NCBI GenBank assembly: GCA_948474755.1
Contig: CAOLHI010004280.1
Span: 62,001-126,000, forward strand
Length of the DNA: 64,000 nt
Source: Ctenosaura bakeri
Taxonomy: Eukaryota > Chordata > Lepidosauria > Squamata > Iguanidae
Direction: 5' to 3'
Positions within the stretch are counted from its first letter, which is position 1. Every line of letters starts with the position of its first letter. Shown here in pieces: positions 1 to 11,949 of the stretch. A model generated the notes under the pieces. It was given only the letters and a program-made list of their open reading frames with translations. It was not told the DNA's origin and did not search any database. The translations under genes were made by a program, and so were the position numbers.

Positions 1-308
1 CACAGAGAAGAGAGACCACTGCTGGAATCATTTGTTCTTGCATGCGGGAATGAGATATGCAAAGCTTTACATCCCTAATACAAGAACTGCAGATCCACCA
101 AACTGAGAGGCCTCAGCCCTGTTTTACAAAATCCCATACATGCAGATTGGTTCTTAAGTGTTCAACAGAAGGCAGTAGCATCATTGCTTTTGGTGGGAGG
201 GTGTGAGGCAAGGAGAGAAAGCAGGAAGGAAGCAGGAAAGAAAAAGAAAAAGGAGGCCCAGGGACGGGGAAAACACACAAGTGTGCTCCACCACTGGATG
301 GCTCTTAC

Positions 309-729
309 CTGGGAACACAGCCAGGTATGGACTGGAGGCCTCCTTCCCCAGTTCCAGTTCTTTCTTCTCCACACTCTCTGGTTCTTCCTCTTCTTTCGGA
401 GGGATGACGGGGGTGGAGACGTAGGAGGCAGGCTAGAAGAGTGGGAAATGGGAGTAGCAGGGTAGGAATAGGTCAGCTGCATAGGTGATTCCTCCATCTT
501 TTGGATAACCTCAGCTTTGAGCACAGACACAGATGAGACCCTGGGAGACAGGAGAGGTGGACTCAACAGCCTTGCTGTAGGACGTAGACGTGCTGGGGGC
601 CAGAATGGGAGGCTTCCGGTGCAAGAGGCCTGCACTGGAGGTGGCGAGGCCTGCCTTGGTGTTGTCCAGGTTCTGTTTGAACATCTTCTTTTCCATCTCC
701 ACATGCTGTTCACTAGTCTTCAGCCTCTC
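309..729 (-). CDS. Probable internal coding exon of an unidentified host gene, with two 1-bp frameshifts
   Basis: On the minus strand a pyrimidine-rich acceptor ending in CCCAACAG precedes base 729, and a donor CCCAG/GTAAGAG follows base 309, giving a 421-nt exon. It reads as a charged, coiled-coil-like start (ERLKTSEQHVEMEKKMFKQN), then Ser/Pro/Thr-rich sequence with a PPP segment, then an acidic stretch (EEEEPESVEKKELEL). Continuous reading needs two single-base indels: one extra base in a G run near 541 and one missing base in a C run near 409. The two cancel, so phase 0 at the acceptor gives phase 1 at the donor. Sequencing error or pseudogenisation could each explain this. I do not recognise the gene; low-complexity scaffold-type sequence is all that can be said. 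No further exon of it was recognised to the right. Confidence 0.55.
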
Positions 730-731
730 CT

Positions 732-1169
732 GTTGGGAAAGGGGAGGAAATTAAAAATAAAATACATCCGGGACTATAATCCTGTACCGTATACAGTAGA
801 GCTTATTTCTGAGGAGGTATGTTTGGGCCTGGGCTAGAAATAATGGAGCAATACAAATTATACACAATAGATTAGGGTTTCCCAGATTTCCCTGTATTTT
901 TTTCCTGGTAATATTCAAGAGGGTATTAAAAATTCAACATTAAATTCAATATTTATTAGCTGTGGCTAAGATGTGTCTAGCAAGCTTTTGGAAAGAGCTC
1001 CAAGATGCCAGATGTGACACTTACTAAGCAGAACCTGGGTATATTGCAGTAAGTGAAAGGTAGACAATTGAATTCAACTGGGGAGTTTGGAATCTACTGA
1101 CACCTTCCGGATAAAAAGTTAAATTCCATGAACATAATTTCAGAAACAGCATGCACATGAACCTGGGCT
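732..1169. other. Presumed intron sequence, nothing recognised
   Basis: AT-rich, stop-dense sequence upstream (minus sense) of the exon at 309-729. No repeat, RNA gene or open frame recognised. Confidence 0.4.
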
Positions 1170-1562
1170 TATAGACTTAGAGAGCTGGGTATGTTTAGTC
1201 TGCAGAAGAGAAGGTTAAGAGGGGACATGATAGCCATGTTTAAATATTTGAAGAGATGCCATGTAGAGGAGGGAGTGGGCTTGTTTTCTCTGCTCCAGAG
1301 ACCAGGACAAGGAGCAATGGATTCAAGCTGCAGGAAAGGAGATTCCACGTGAACCTCAGGAAGAACTTCCTGACGGTCAGGGCTGTCCAGCAGTGGAATA
1401 TGCTGCCTCGGAGTGTAGTGGAGTCTCCTCCTTTGGAGGTTTTTAAGCAGAGGCTGGATGTCCATCTGTTGGGAGTGCTTTGAGGATGTTCCTGCATGGC
1501 AGGGGTTGGATTGGATGGCCCCTGTGGTCTCTTTCAACTCTACATTTCTATGATTCTATGAC
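1170..1562 (+). mobile_element. CR1 LINE 3' end (5'-truncated)
   Basis: The plus strand encodes the end of the CR1 ORF2, including recognisable pieces such as [28 protein letters not shown] and LEVFKQRLD, with frame breaks (for example TTTTCTCTGCTCC near 1283). It ends in the typical CR1 3' terminus, a repeated TCTATGATTCTATGA at about 1545-1561, without poly(A). It is closely similar to the copy at 42,780-43,178. CR1 elements usually integrate 5'-truncated, which fits the start inside the coding region. Confidence 0.9.
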
Positions 1563-1569
1563 TCCCACA

Positions 1570-1716
1570 ATATCAGCTCCTGGATGCTGCTGCCTTGTGC
1601 TGCTCACACAATGCTACTCACAGCATCTGGTGCTCCTGGGTGTGGTTGCCCTGTGCTGCTCACATAGCGTTGCTTGCAGTATCCGGTGCTCCTGGGTGAT
1701 CTCACCTCATATTGAT
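1570..1716 (+). repeat. Short minisatellite, unit about 56 bp
   Basis: The motif GGTGCTCCTGGGTG ... CCTGTGCTGCTCACA recurs about two and a half times with substitutions, immediately 3' of the CR1 end. Confidence 0.65.
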
Positions 1717-3077
1717 GAGGTGGTCTTGCTATTGAAATTGATGAAGTTTCCTCTTCTGATACATCAGGAGGTCAATACTGATGGTTTTCAGCAGCTGTGA
1801 TACTTTCTTCATTCATTTTGGGTAAGAAACAGAGTTCCACATCATATATGAAAAATCACATAATGTGCTGGGTCCCAGAACAGATGCCTCACATTAGATG
1901 TGGGCCTACTGTATTTAGCATGCATAGAGTTGGGGGCTTGCTGTACAATCCAGTTAAGGTTTACTGAGAAGTGAACTCTTTGAATTCAGTGGTACTCCCT
2001 AGTGAGTATAACTGCCATCCCAGTTAGCTTGTATAATGGGAGAGCGAAGATACCGTCTTGCCCTTCGCTTCAAGCAGCAACATGCCCTGGGGAAGACGAT
2101 ACAATAACTTTTCTGTATTGGCCAGTCACCTCTCCCCTCCAGTCCTAGGACTGACTTCAGCAGAACATCTCTTTATCATTAATGCCAATCCTTTTCTTTC
2201 TGACCCTTTCTCCAATATATTTCTTCTTCTTTTTTTTTGTACTGAAACCTGAGCCCAATCAATGGGGCTCAGACATCTAGAGAGCCACTGACAGGAATAA
2301 CCCCGCAAGACAGAATGCTGAGGCTGCTTATCAGTCAATCTAGAGAAGGATTTATTAGTCTTCTGCATTCAGTCATTCTAGAGATTTTGCTGGAAGCAAC
2401 ACCAATTTCCCTCTCCTTTTTTAAACAGCTTTTCTATTGATTTCTGGGGTATAAAACCAGATGTTGGCAGGGGGTGAGCAATCCTGGGTGGATTTTTGTC
2501 TATACTTTTAATTCTGTCTTGACTCCTGAATTGTGTTTACATCCTCAGCACAATAAATGGGAAGCAGGAACACTCAGTATTCTGGCTTGGGATTCCTCCT
2601 ACTCCCAGTTATAAAACCCATTAAATCTTTAATATTAAAGAATTAAGAGCAGCAGCCCGGACCTTTGGATTGCCATTCCTGCCCCATCCATAAGTTCTTA
2701 TGGGCTATTGTGTACATTATACAGCAGAAGAGATGGGTTTTCTGCTGAATCCACACCCAAGAGAGAACTACTTGCTCAGGAGTCTATATTCGTCTTTCCC
2801 CTGCTGAATTTACATCTTAAAGGATACATAAATTACATCTTAAGGAACATAAATGAACCTTATGCCTTTATGAATCAAAGAATCTCAGGCTATTGGCCCA
2901 GCAAGTGGAATTCAGATACATGCCACCTCTGATCACAACTATGTATACACAACTGTGTATTAGCCATCAAGATAGGTTGCCTGCCTCACTTCCTTTATTA
3001 TTTAAATTCATACACCATTCTTTATTTTATGGTTCCAGAACAGAGTAGATAAATGTCCATATAAGAATATCAAACAA
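1717..3077. other. No gene or classifiable repeat seen
   Basis: Ordinary AT-rich sequence with short shadow frames only. A few A/T runs are present (2229-2238). No signal supports a gene. Confidence 0.4.
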
Positions 3078-3085
3078 CTTAAAAC

Positions 3086-3282
3086 CAGTGGCAGCTGATG
3101 GCTTCCATGTCAATGGGGCAGTGAATCCTTCCCAGGTTCAGCACTTTGCATTAAAAGGAGCTGTCCAAGGTTCTGGACTCAATCTTCCAAACAGATCCAC
3201 AACCTTAGCTCTTTAAAATTTCAAACAAAAACTAGGAGTGGATTTACTACTCCACTGACATGGAAGCCTCTAACTACCACTG
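3086..3282 (+). mobile_element. hAT-like MITE with long terminal inverted repeats
   Basis: The left end (CAGTGGCAGCTGATGGCTTC ...) and right end (... GAAGCCTCTAACTACCACTG) are inverted repeats of about 44 bp. Flanks are cttaaaac (3078-3085) and cttaaacc (3283-3290), an 8-bp duplication with one mismatch, as expected for hAT transposition. There is no transposase frame in 197 bp. Right arms of the same family appear at about 6373-6445 and 10,745-10,800. Confidence 0.82.
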
Positions 3283-3290
3283 CTTAAACC

Positions 3291-4009
3291 GTCATTAGAA
3301 GCACAAAATACCAAATCAGGGTTAGGAAAAATGTGGGCCTGGGACTGCATGTGTTCCCTAACCCCCTCCCTATTTGTAGCCCCTCCAGACTCCTTAGGTG
3401 AAAGAAAAAGAGAGAGAGAGATGCACTGCCTCTCCTGAATGCCTTAAGGAGCTGCAATTTACCCTTTAAATAAGTTGCAGGGCTCCTTGCACCGTTTAAT
3501 ATCAAAAATGCTGATTTTTCAAAAGCAGATGTAGGGGCATCGGGACAGTTCTGTAGGGACAATTTTGGTAGTCCATACAGTCCCTGGTGGATCCCAAGGG
3601 GAGAAAAATGGCTCACCAGCCCCCTTCAGGTGTCCACCCCTTCATTAATCTGATATGCAGCTTCACCTGAAGCAGGAAAATCATGAATTCATCCTTCATC
3701 CACTCCCAAAAACTCAGATGAAGAGAGGTATTTTGACTTGCTGAAAAAAGCATGGAAGGTGAGTACCAGAGGCCTTTCAGATGAGATGGGATTCCACAGC
3801 CTCAGGAGCCATTGCAGAGAAGGTATCTCTCAAAGTATCACCACACAATCCTGGTGACATTGATAACAAAGGGTTGTTGTAGTTTGCAAAGCAAAAGAAG
3901 AGGACACATTTGCTGACCAACTGTTTCAAACCACCAATTGCTATGAAGCGCTTTCACTTTAAATATCCCTGCTACACAAAGTTAGCTCTGAGAAAGAGGA
4001 CATGCCTGG
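3291..4009. other. Unclassified repeat-like DNA
   Basis: Contains a purine-rich stretch (about 3401-3421) and text resembling decayed hAT-type sequence (3320-3620). No end structure or frame could be defined. Confidence 0.3.
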
Positions 4010-5235
4010 GAAAAGGAGGAGGTATGGTAATCCTAATAATAAATTATCCTTCATGATATCGTCTGATCTCCTTTTAAAGCCTCTAAATTGGTGGTCATCA
4101 CAAGATCTTATAGCAATTTCTGTACTTTAATGGTGCATTACATGATGAAGTACTTCCTTTTATCTACCCTGAATCTCTGCTAGAATGGACAAGGCTTCTG
4201 GGATAATTACAGGGGAAGAAAACCTTTTCTCTATCCACTTTCTCCTATACATACATGATTTTATACACCTCTCTAAATCATTCCTCATAGGAGAGTTGCT
4301 CTAGGCCCCTTCATCATTTTGCTTGTCCTCTTCTGCACCTTTTCCATTCCTGTCATACCTTTTTTGAGATATGTGGTCAGGGCACCACATATTATTTCAA
4401 GTGCAATGAGATCCCAGTTTGGTATGAATGGATTACAAATATTGGCTGTTCAATTTCCTAAGGATTCCTAACATAGCATTCACCTAGTGCCAACTGAGTA
4501 AATATTTTAATAGAGTTATTTTACCATAAACCCAATATCTCTTTCCTGGTAGGTAATCTTTAGTTTAGCGCCCCTCAGTGTTACGTGTTCAGGCCCTGAG
4601 ACCTGCAGCTCTTTGCCTGTTGCTGGCCTATGGTTCACCAGTCAGGTCTGGGCAACTGTTGAAGAGTAGGGATCCACATTAACTCCCCAGGACATCTCAG
4701 AGGGCTGTATTCCTTGCTATTCCCTTCTCAAAAAAACAAAACAAAACAAAAAACCACTTTGTCCCCCAATGTCCCTTCTCAAACAGTTTTTAGGGGTCTT
4801 GCGGGGAATTTTAGCTTGCTTTTGTGGCCCCAATCAGTGTTAAGCCTGGGAGATTTTTTGGGGGGAGCAACAGGAAGTGACCTGGAGGCTTGTCTGGAGC
4901 AAAAATGGCCCTGGGCTTCTTGGGGGCCACATGTGGTTTATGCATTTTGCCCACATCTGCCATAGGCCATGCTGGTTGGAACTGATGGGAGCTGGGATCC
5001 ATCTAGACAGCCACAGGTTCTCCAGCTCTAATATATGTGAACTTAATCTTTGGCGGGGGGGCTCCCCCCCAGTGTGTTTCACTTTATATGCATTTAGATT
5101 GAGCCACATTTTAGAGAGATCATTTTGGAGTTCTTTGTAAATCCCCTTTTTTCTTCTATATTTTACTGCCCTGATTAATTTTGTGTCATCTGCAAACTCA
5201 ACTGCTTCATTGTTCACCTCAACTCAAGATGATTT
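4010..5235 (-). mobile_element. Old CR1/L3-type LINE fragment (antisense)
   Basis: Read on the minus strand, the right part encodes a reverse-transcriptase box, VEFADDTKLIRAV, followed by LQNDLSKM (about 5100-5205). Further 3' come decayed CR1 hallmarks: an HLEYC-type region near 4390, KDI/EKVQKR near 4340-4370, and the LFSL/RRLRGD-type region near 4250-4320. Order and orientation match the CR1 ORF2 C-terminal half. Many stops and gaps are present, so it is an old, inactive copy; a divergent L3-type assignment is equally possible. Confidence 0.75.
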
Positions 5236-5413
5236 ATGGTCAAGTTAACAAGACTTTACTCTAGCAGAGATGCTTGGGAGGTTCCATTGATTATATATCC
5301 TTTCTTAGTCAAAACAAAACAAAACTTCCCTATTTATGCCCACTCCAGTTCATGCTTCCATTTCATTTACCAAGGACCTTTGTCAGTGATGGCTGCATCT
5401 TTCCAAGTTGCTG

Positions 5414-6326
5414 TGTTACTGTAGTTTCTAGTCCGGACCTGGGATATATTAGATATCAGTTGATATCAAGAAATTGGCCATCACAAACCGTTCCTCCCCA
5501 CGTGCTTGCGAGGCCCCCGGACAAGCACGCACACGGGCACGGCCGAAAATAGCTGAACAATACAAAACACATTCAGGCAGGTCAGTAATTGCTGGACTGC
5601 AGCTTCAGGAGACCTCCAGGCAAGTACACTTTAAGATCATATTATGTATGCATGCAACTTTCAAAAGATCCCCTGCCCCAAGCAGGCCACTTGACGAGCC
5701 CAATGTCCAACTGTCAAGCACTCCTTGTTTGCATACTGTCTGTGCTATTGACAACGCTGTCATAATTCAATCATGCTAAATACTGACCTTTTGGAGGCTT
5801 TGTCTCCAGCCTGAAACCCATTGTCTTTCCTGGGAACAGACTAGCCTACAGGCACATTTTCCCCTATAAGATCCCCTGATTTTGAGCGTTTCTTCAGATT
5901 GCTGTGACTTCCATTCCGCTTTTGCTGCTGCTCCATTTGATGAGCCTTCCCCTCTGCTTCCACATGCTGAGAATCTCCTCTACCACTGACTCTTCTTCAG
6001 ATTACCTGGGCTTCAGAATCAGGTGTAGTATTTCCTCTGAAAAATCCCTCTCAAAATCCTCTATCAAACTCCTACCTTTCTTTCATTAGGTCTGTGTGAG
6101 TGATTGCATACATACGTAGTGACTGTATTTCAAAATAAAGAAAACAATTATTATTTACTTCTGCTTGCTTATTGACTTGGCCTGACCCCGTAGACATTGG
6201 GTTCAAGATCTCGCGAGGTTGCCCTGCCTCTTGCATTGCTTAGCTTGTGCTCTTGCTCATTTCCATTCCCCATTGTTTTGAGCACATTGAGGTGTCCCTC
6301 AGGGGACCCCAGAAATCAGGGTAACA
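5414..6326 (+). mobile_element. Solo LTR, TGTTAC...GGTAACA family, copy 1 (913 bp)
   Basis: Begins TGTTACTGTAG and ends CAGGGTAACA. It carries a TATAAG box at 5865 and an AATAAA signal at 6134, about 190 bp from the 3' end, as in an LTR with U3-R-U5 order. The four flanking bases (gctg/gatg) match at 3 of 4. It is clearly homologous over its whole length to the inverted copy at 45,540-46,449. No internal coding region is attached, so it is a solo LTR of an endogenous retrovirus or Ty3-type element. Confidence 0.85.
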
Positions 6327-6622
6327 GATGAGCCGATTTTGGGTACAGGCTTCTACATTATGGATAGCTCTTTTAAAGTCTGGAGTAAAACACAGAGTAT
6401 TCTCCCCCTGCCACTACTATGGAAGTCACCAGCTACCAATAACTTAAACATGAAGGAACCTCTTCTCTCTCCCCCTAAGTTTATTCAGTAGGCTCTGGTG
6501 AGGGATGTCTCAAAAGCTTCATGAAAAGTTCAAGTACGTTTCAGACTCTACTATGTTACCCCTGTTCAAATGCTGATGGATTCCTTCAAAGAATTCTAAA
6601 TGCTTGGTAAATTTAATAATGA
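6327..6622. other. Includes a fragment of the 3086-type hAT MITE
   Basis: At about 6373-6445 the text gagtattctccccc...ccagctacc resembles the right arm of the hAT MITE at 3086-3282. Nothing else recognised. Confidence 0.4.
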
Positions 6623-7005
6623 AGTCAGCCTTCCACATTTGTGGGTTTCACTTTTGTGGATTTGATAATTCACAGATGTTTTGCTGTCAGCTCTACAGCT
6701 GCTCTATGCCATTTTTAGTAGTGACTGTGAGCCTTGTGAGACTGAGAAACTGTGAATGAGGCTAATAAGTCCCTATTAAAAATGGTGTGAGGCAGCAGTG
6801 GAGGTGGCAATAAGCCTTACTAGCCACCCATTTCTGCCTTATGAAGGAACCCTGATGCCTCAAAGGAATCCATGGTGGGTTGAATATGGTGATCAAACTT
6901 TTTTCTGTGTTAAATATGATTTGGGAGGGCCTAGAGTTATTCACATTTTTTCATTTTCACCAGGTTCCTGTGCCCCTAACCCTGGCAAATGTGGAGGGAT
7001 GACTG
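6623..7005 (+). mobile_element. Tigger-like (Tc1/mariner-pogo) nonautonomous element, copy 1
   Basis: Terminal inverted repeats: the left reads AGTCAGCCTTCCACATTTG and the right ends CAAATGTGGAGGGATGACTG, followed by TA (7006-7007). The internal part is homologous, in inverted orientation, to 35,356-35,733. The length of about 380 bp excludes a transposase. Confidence 0.8.
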
Positions 7006-7227
7006 TACTGGAAACAGACATCATGGTAATCAGCCTGTAACTTCCTGGCTCCACTGGGTTCTCTTTTTAAAAACTGATGGTACACCAGCCACTTTGCAAT
7101 TTTCTGGTATGAAGGCCAGTCTCAGTGGCAGAGGGAATATTTCTGTCACCCATTTGTTAGAGGCCATTTCCAAGACCTACTGCAGAAACCCTTGTTGGTA
7201 ACATCCTTGCAGCAGGCCCAGCTATCC

Positions 7228-7272
7228 AAAAAATAAAATAAAATAAAAAAATAAAATAAAATCCAAAACAAA
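7228..7272 (+). repeat. AAAAT microsatellite
   Basis: Tandem AAAATA/AAAAT units followed by AAAAC units. Confidence 0.85.
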
Positions 7273-8997
7273 ACTGGACACCTCTTCACTCATCCCAAAA
7301 CTCCCTGAGAACAGAAAAGGATAGCTGTGTTTAGGGGACTGCACTACTTAAAAGGTGAGTTTGGGCAGATTGCATGGTTGATTATTGCATGGTCAGAACA
7401 GAATTCTGACCTATGTATAGTAACAACCATAGGAGTGAGCTGTGATGGTGTAAGTCCATACTGGATGGAATTCTCTTGGTCTACCACATCAGGATAACTA
7501 TGCCAGTTTAGGTGGTGGTTGCCATAGACCAGCCACAGCAGCTATAAATGAAGTAAGGCTTGGGTAAATAGTTTCTCAAAGCCCACAGATTTTGGCTGGC
7601 ATCTTGTTGGGAACATATGCATGTGTAAATTTCTCTTATGTATACATGCATTCTTGGAGCACTGTGGAAATTGGTATTATCTTCTTGTCTTCACAGTGCC
7701 CAAACCCTCCCCCATATTGCAAAACCTCCAAAGCCCCCCACAGAGTCAATCCCTGCTTTATGTGAAGCGGGCAGGATTGCAGAACTGTCTCCCTGTAGTC
7801 AGGTTTGAAATTATGACATCAGTGCTGAGATCTACTGGAATCCTCTAGAGATTTCAAGCAGTGCTGTAATCAGTTCACATCTGGTTATGGGGTGTAGCCA
7901 GATGCTTCTGAGATCATGCTCTTCCCCATGAAGCATGGAATGGCTATGTGGCATTAGAGTCTGTTCAATAAGTTGGGGGTAGTATATGGCTCAGCCTAGT
8001 GTAGGATTGCATGTGGACCTACTACATTACAGTGAGACAGAGGATGGCAGCTTTTGTCTGCCTTCTCTTGCCAACACAGTGCACCCCTGGAAAAAGCACA
8101 ACTGCTTGGCTGGTGTACCCATAGGATTCTGGCTTGTTGCAGATTAAATCTTTGTTTAAAGGGACAGCAAAAGGACTTGGTTCAAAAACTGGCAATTTCA
8201 TTAACAACAAGTGCAATTTCTCAGTGTTCTCACTGAAGGTCAGTTCAGTGATATATGCCATGACAAAGAGGGTGTCTATTGGACTCAGGATATTTTCCTC
8301 CATGCCATGTGTTTTTTTCTTGTAACCAGTGCCTGCCAAAAGAGAGATGTTACAGATCAATATCATGTGAATTATCAGTGTACTTGTGCTTTGTAGTTAT
8401 GTTGTCATGGGATACAAAGGTAGGCTTGGAGCTTTGGTTTTTTTTTCAAATGGCTTTGAATCACTGAGGTGAAGTACTTTTGGGGCCCTCTAAGGAATTG
8501 CTGGAGGGCACAGGTACTGAATCAACCAACTGATGTTCTTCCTCCCCATTACTTGATTTTGCAAGCTTTGACATGGGCATCCTCCAGTCATATCCAGCAG
8601 GATTCTCACCCTTCCTTGTTCCTGTGTCCTCCCTTCCACTTTCATGTCTGAAACTAAATTCAGTTGAACCACCTTTTAGAGGGAGAGATGTGTTAGTATG
8701 TTGCTAACCCGTAAAGAAGAAGCTAGCGATACCTTAAAGATTAGCACATCTATTATGGCATAACCCTACCATTAGGTGCCACACATCTCTTCCATGTTTT
8801 TAATTACAACACAAAGGTGGAAAATAAAGGAAAGGAAAAGGGAATGACCACATTGCCCTTTTGCCAATACTTCTTCCTAGAAGAATTCCTGTGTCAAGCA
8901 GAAATCTAGCAGGTGAAGGTTCCCATTCTGTCTCTGCCTCCCTGGCACTCACATGCATACACAGACAACACATATCAATGTGGGTATGCCAGGGGCC
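7273..8997. other. No gene recognised; short repeat remnant near 8710
   Basis: AT-rich sequence without supported coding potential. At about 8705-8765 the words CCTTAAAGATTAGCACATCTATTATGGCATAA resemble a common amniote repeat tail whose family I cannot name with certainty. Confidence 0.35.
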
Positions 8998-9218
8998 CAT
9001 TCATACCACACAATTACAAGGCTGCTATTCCACTTCAACTGCAATGACTGTATCCTATGTAATCCTGGGATTTGCAGTTGAGGGGTACTTAGGATTCTCA
9101 CCCAGAGAGCACCCCGAGTGCTTCACCAGACTACAAGCTCAGGATTCATTAGCAATTAACGTGGAATCAAAGCAGTTAAAGTGAAATCATAGTGCCTGAC
9201 TGTGTAGTGTGAAAGGAT
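8998..9218. mobile_element. hAT-like MITE of the 'ATCCTGGGATTTG' family, copy 1
   Basis: The left arm has CACTTCAACTGC ... ATCCTGGGATTTGCAGTT. The right arm is its imperfect complement, with CAGTTAAAGTGAAATCATAG and GTAGTGTGAAAGG. This inverted-repeat layout recurs at 9572, 16,083, 23,060, 28,010 and 33,700. Confidence 0.7.
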
Positions 9219-9571
9219 GCCAGGAAACTGCTGTGCAGGGAGAAAAGAACTAAAAACCCTATCCAGCCAGGCAAGCCAGATATTAACTTGATGAAACCCC
9301 AGAGATATCAGTAGCCTCATATTATCAAGGATTCAAGACAAAAGAGTATATCACAAAGAGTATATAACAGTTTACAGGGAAGTACAGGTGAAATGTGTCA
9401 CCCCAAGTAAAGTGTTTCCCTGGCTTGGCTCTCTATCTGAAACATTGCCTGTGATGAATAGAAGCTGTACAAAACAAAGAAAACCATCAATGGGTCTGAA
9501 CTCTGCAGCATGTACAAGCTGTTGTTGATAGTCTGTATACCTACATTCCTGACTAAGAGGTGTCTTCTTGA

Positions 9572-9757
9572 CTAAGGGCCCTTTCACACTATGTGGTTAT
9601 AGAGCTGTGATTTCACTTTAACTGCTATGGTTCCATACTGTGGAATCCTGGGATTTGTAGTTTAGAGCAGAGCATTTAGAAGCGTCATCTGAGATGTCCC
9701 CATGGAAGTTAAAGTAGAATCACAGTTTTAACTATGTTGTGGAAAAGGGCCTTAAAT
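9572..9757. mobile_element. hAT-like MITE of the 'ATCCTGGGATTTG' family, copy 2
   Basis: Ends are AAGGGCCCTTTCACACTA and GTGGAAAAGGGCCTT, nearly complementary. The interior carries TGGAATCCTGGGATTTGTAG and AAGTTAAAGTAGAATCACAG. Confidence 0.78.
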
Positions 9758-10177
9758 AGTATCTAACCTTCCAGCTGGGTCAGTGATAATTGTTTCCATT
9801 TTGCCATAAGGCGTAAGACTGAGTGTCACCGGGAATCTACAGCCAAATGATATTCAAAGACAATAAATTAAGTGTGTTTGTCTCACTAAGTGCATCCCAG
9901 CTCCAGAACATTCCCACCCAATCTTTTATTTTCTTTCAAAAAGGAGACCTGTTGCATGGTGTTTTAGTGGACAGCCACATAGTTGCATATAAACCTATTT
10001 AATGTACCAATCTGTCAGTTGTCTTTTCCTCCTTCATCCATCAGTTTAAATGCAGACTTTGTGGTCTTGCCCTCACATTGGCTTAACATCCAGCCTGAAT
10101 AAGAATTCTGGTGACTTCAAAAGCTTGCTCGCTATCTTAGTTGGCCCTAGCATAGGCATAGTTCAGCTGCACTTTTA
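9758..10177. other. Nothing recognised
   Basis: Low-complexity AT-rich sequence. No frame, RNA or repeat could be supported. Confidence 0.35.
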
Positions 10178-10560
10178 CAGTAGGGTTGGGTAAAGTGTGG
10201 CCTGTGGGCTGCATCTATTCCTTGAGACTCTTAAGTGTAGCCCCGAAGCACTCCAGAAAACCCTCAAGGCATCCAAACCCACACACTCTTCGCTGTGATT
10301 TTTTTCAGCTGATTTCCAGCTGACTTTTGCATGAAAACTGCCCAAAATGCACCCAAACAACAGAGGTTTACTTCCCCTGGTCCTCCAAAGCTCCCCAAAC
10401 CACCAAAGAAACTGAAGGGGGAAAAAAGCAAAGAATCAGCCAAAATGGCAATCAGAAGTGATGTCTCATCACTTTAAGCATGCTGAAATGTGTTGATATG
10501 GCCCACTGGCCAGATGCAGGATGGAAAAATGACCCCACCTCCTGCAGTTGCCTATTCCTG
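10178..10560. mobile_element. hAT-like nonautonomous element
   Basis: The left end CAGTAGGGTTGGGTAAAGTG is an imperfect inverted match to the right end CTGCAGTTGCCTATTCCTG. The interior contains GTGTGGCCTGTGGGCTGCAT and GATATGGCCCACTGGCC. No convincing TSD was found. Confidence 0.5.
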
Positions 10561-11935
10561 CTTTAAAGTTTTAATAAACTTTCATGTTTAGGAATTATGA
10601 TGAGACAGACCCAGTAGTTATTGTCAGCCTCATTTGGATAGAAACTAGGCTGTGATAGCTCTACTTTTCACAAGAAAAGGAGCAGATAAGGGGAAGAGAA
10701 AACAGAGAACCCCATTCTTCGAATGCTAAATGGATTTTTTAATGTTCAGATTAAAACCCAGAGTGGTTTCATCACTCCACTGACATGGTAACCGCTATCC
10801 TCCACATTATATGAATGAGGCATACAACTGTGTGTCTGGCTAATATGTCTGGTTCTGCCCTTAGTTGTTAAGGGACCACAAGACAGGACATTCCTAATCT
10901 GAGGCATGTTACAATGTTATTTATGCTCCTTTGGCAGGAAGCCCCATTCAAGCTGCATAGTTATCATTGTGGCCACTGCTGGATTGGCTGCTGTGTGGTC
11001 ATGCTGAACCTGCATCACATTTCCAGCAAGTAATGCTTTGGCCATCCAGAACTTTTCCAATAGATATAGATGCCGCCCTCCTGATGGTAATTGATGGAAT
11101 CACAGCACAGAACCAGGTCCATGCCGCATCCTCACTACATGGTTTTCATTTCAGAGTATAAGATATTCTGTGATAGAGATGTAGTTCTCTCTTCCTTGAT
11201 GAGAAAGGGTGTTTTAACACATCGATGTCCCATCAATGAAATGGTCAACTGCTGCAGGTTTTTTAAAGGAAGTTTTCATTAAAAATTGTTTGTGGAAGAA
11301 AAAAAAATCTTGACTGACATCCTGTTAGTGAATTATGACATCATAAGTGAAGTTTATGACTTTATAACTGTTTGCTGTGTTCACATGTTGTTATCATAAC
11401 TGCCCCTGAAACCCACCTTAAAAGCTGGTTAGTCCTCCAGTCAGCAATGGACTTCTGTGGAGCTGTCAAGGAGGGAATTGAAGGGTGACGTGATCAGCCT
11501 CCTCCTGCTAGTGCATGATGGTATGGGGCACAGAAACAAGTCCCTCTGTGGAGTCCTGTCACAGCTATTTATTGGATCTTTGCTGGCTGTTGGGAGGAGG
11601 CTGAGCCAGCTTACCAGTGTAGCAGAACTCTATCCCTTGGGACTGATGACTGGATTTTAAGGTATGTTTCAGAAGTTGGATTAGGAGATAGAGTGTAGCT
11701 ACAATACTCTAGCTATAGCCCTTATGCAAAATCTTGGGTCTTAGGTTTTAGTACAAAAATATTTTTGCAAAGAAAACAAAACCAATAAATTAGGGGGGGT
11801 TTCAGTATTTTGTAACATGTTTGAAATTTTGTAATATTTTTGCAACTTTTTTGAAAGAAACGTCCTCATGCATGAAAAACTCATCAGACAATGTGTAAAC
11901 GCTCTTGCAACTTTAGCCAGCACAGAGAACTCTTG
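10561..11935. other. No gene; one hAT MITE arm at about 10,745-10,800
   Basis: Contains a right-arm fragment of the 3086-type element (CCACTGACATGG). The remainder is unremarkable AT-rich DNA with only short frames. Confidence 0.4.
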
Positions 11936-11949
11936 AAACCACATGTTCT

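Noticed and set aside
162..713. 183-codon minus-strand frame as a single protein
   Set aside because: Only its middle part looks protein-like. The real exon appears to switch frame twice, and the frame runs past a good donor site at 307-308 into intron.
4840..5217. 125-codon minus-strand frame as a host gene
   Set aside because: Its FADDTKL string is a CR1-type reverse-transcriptase box and the surrounding sequence matches a decayed CR1.
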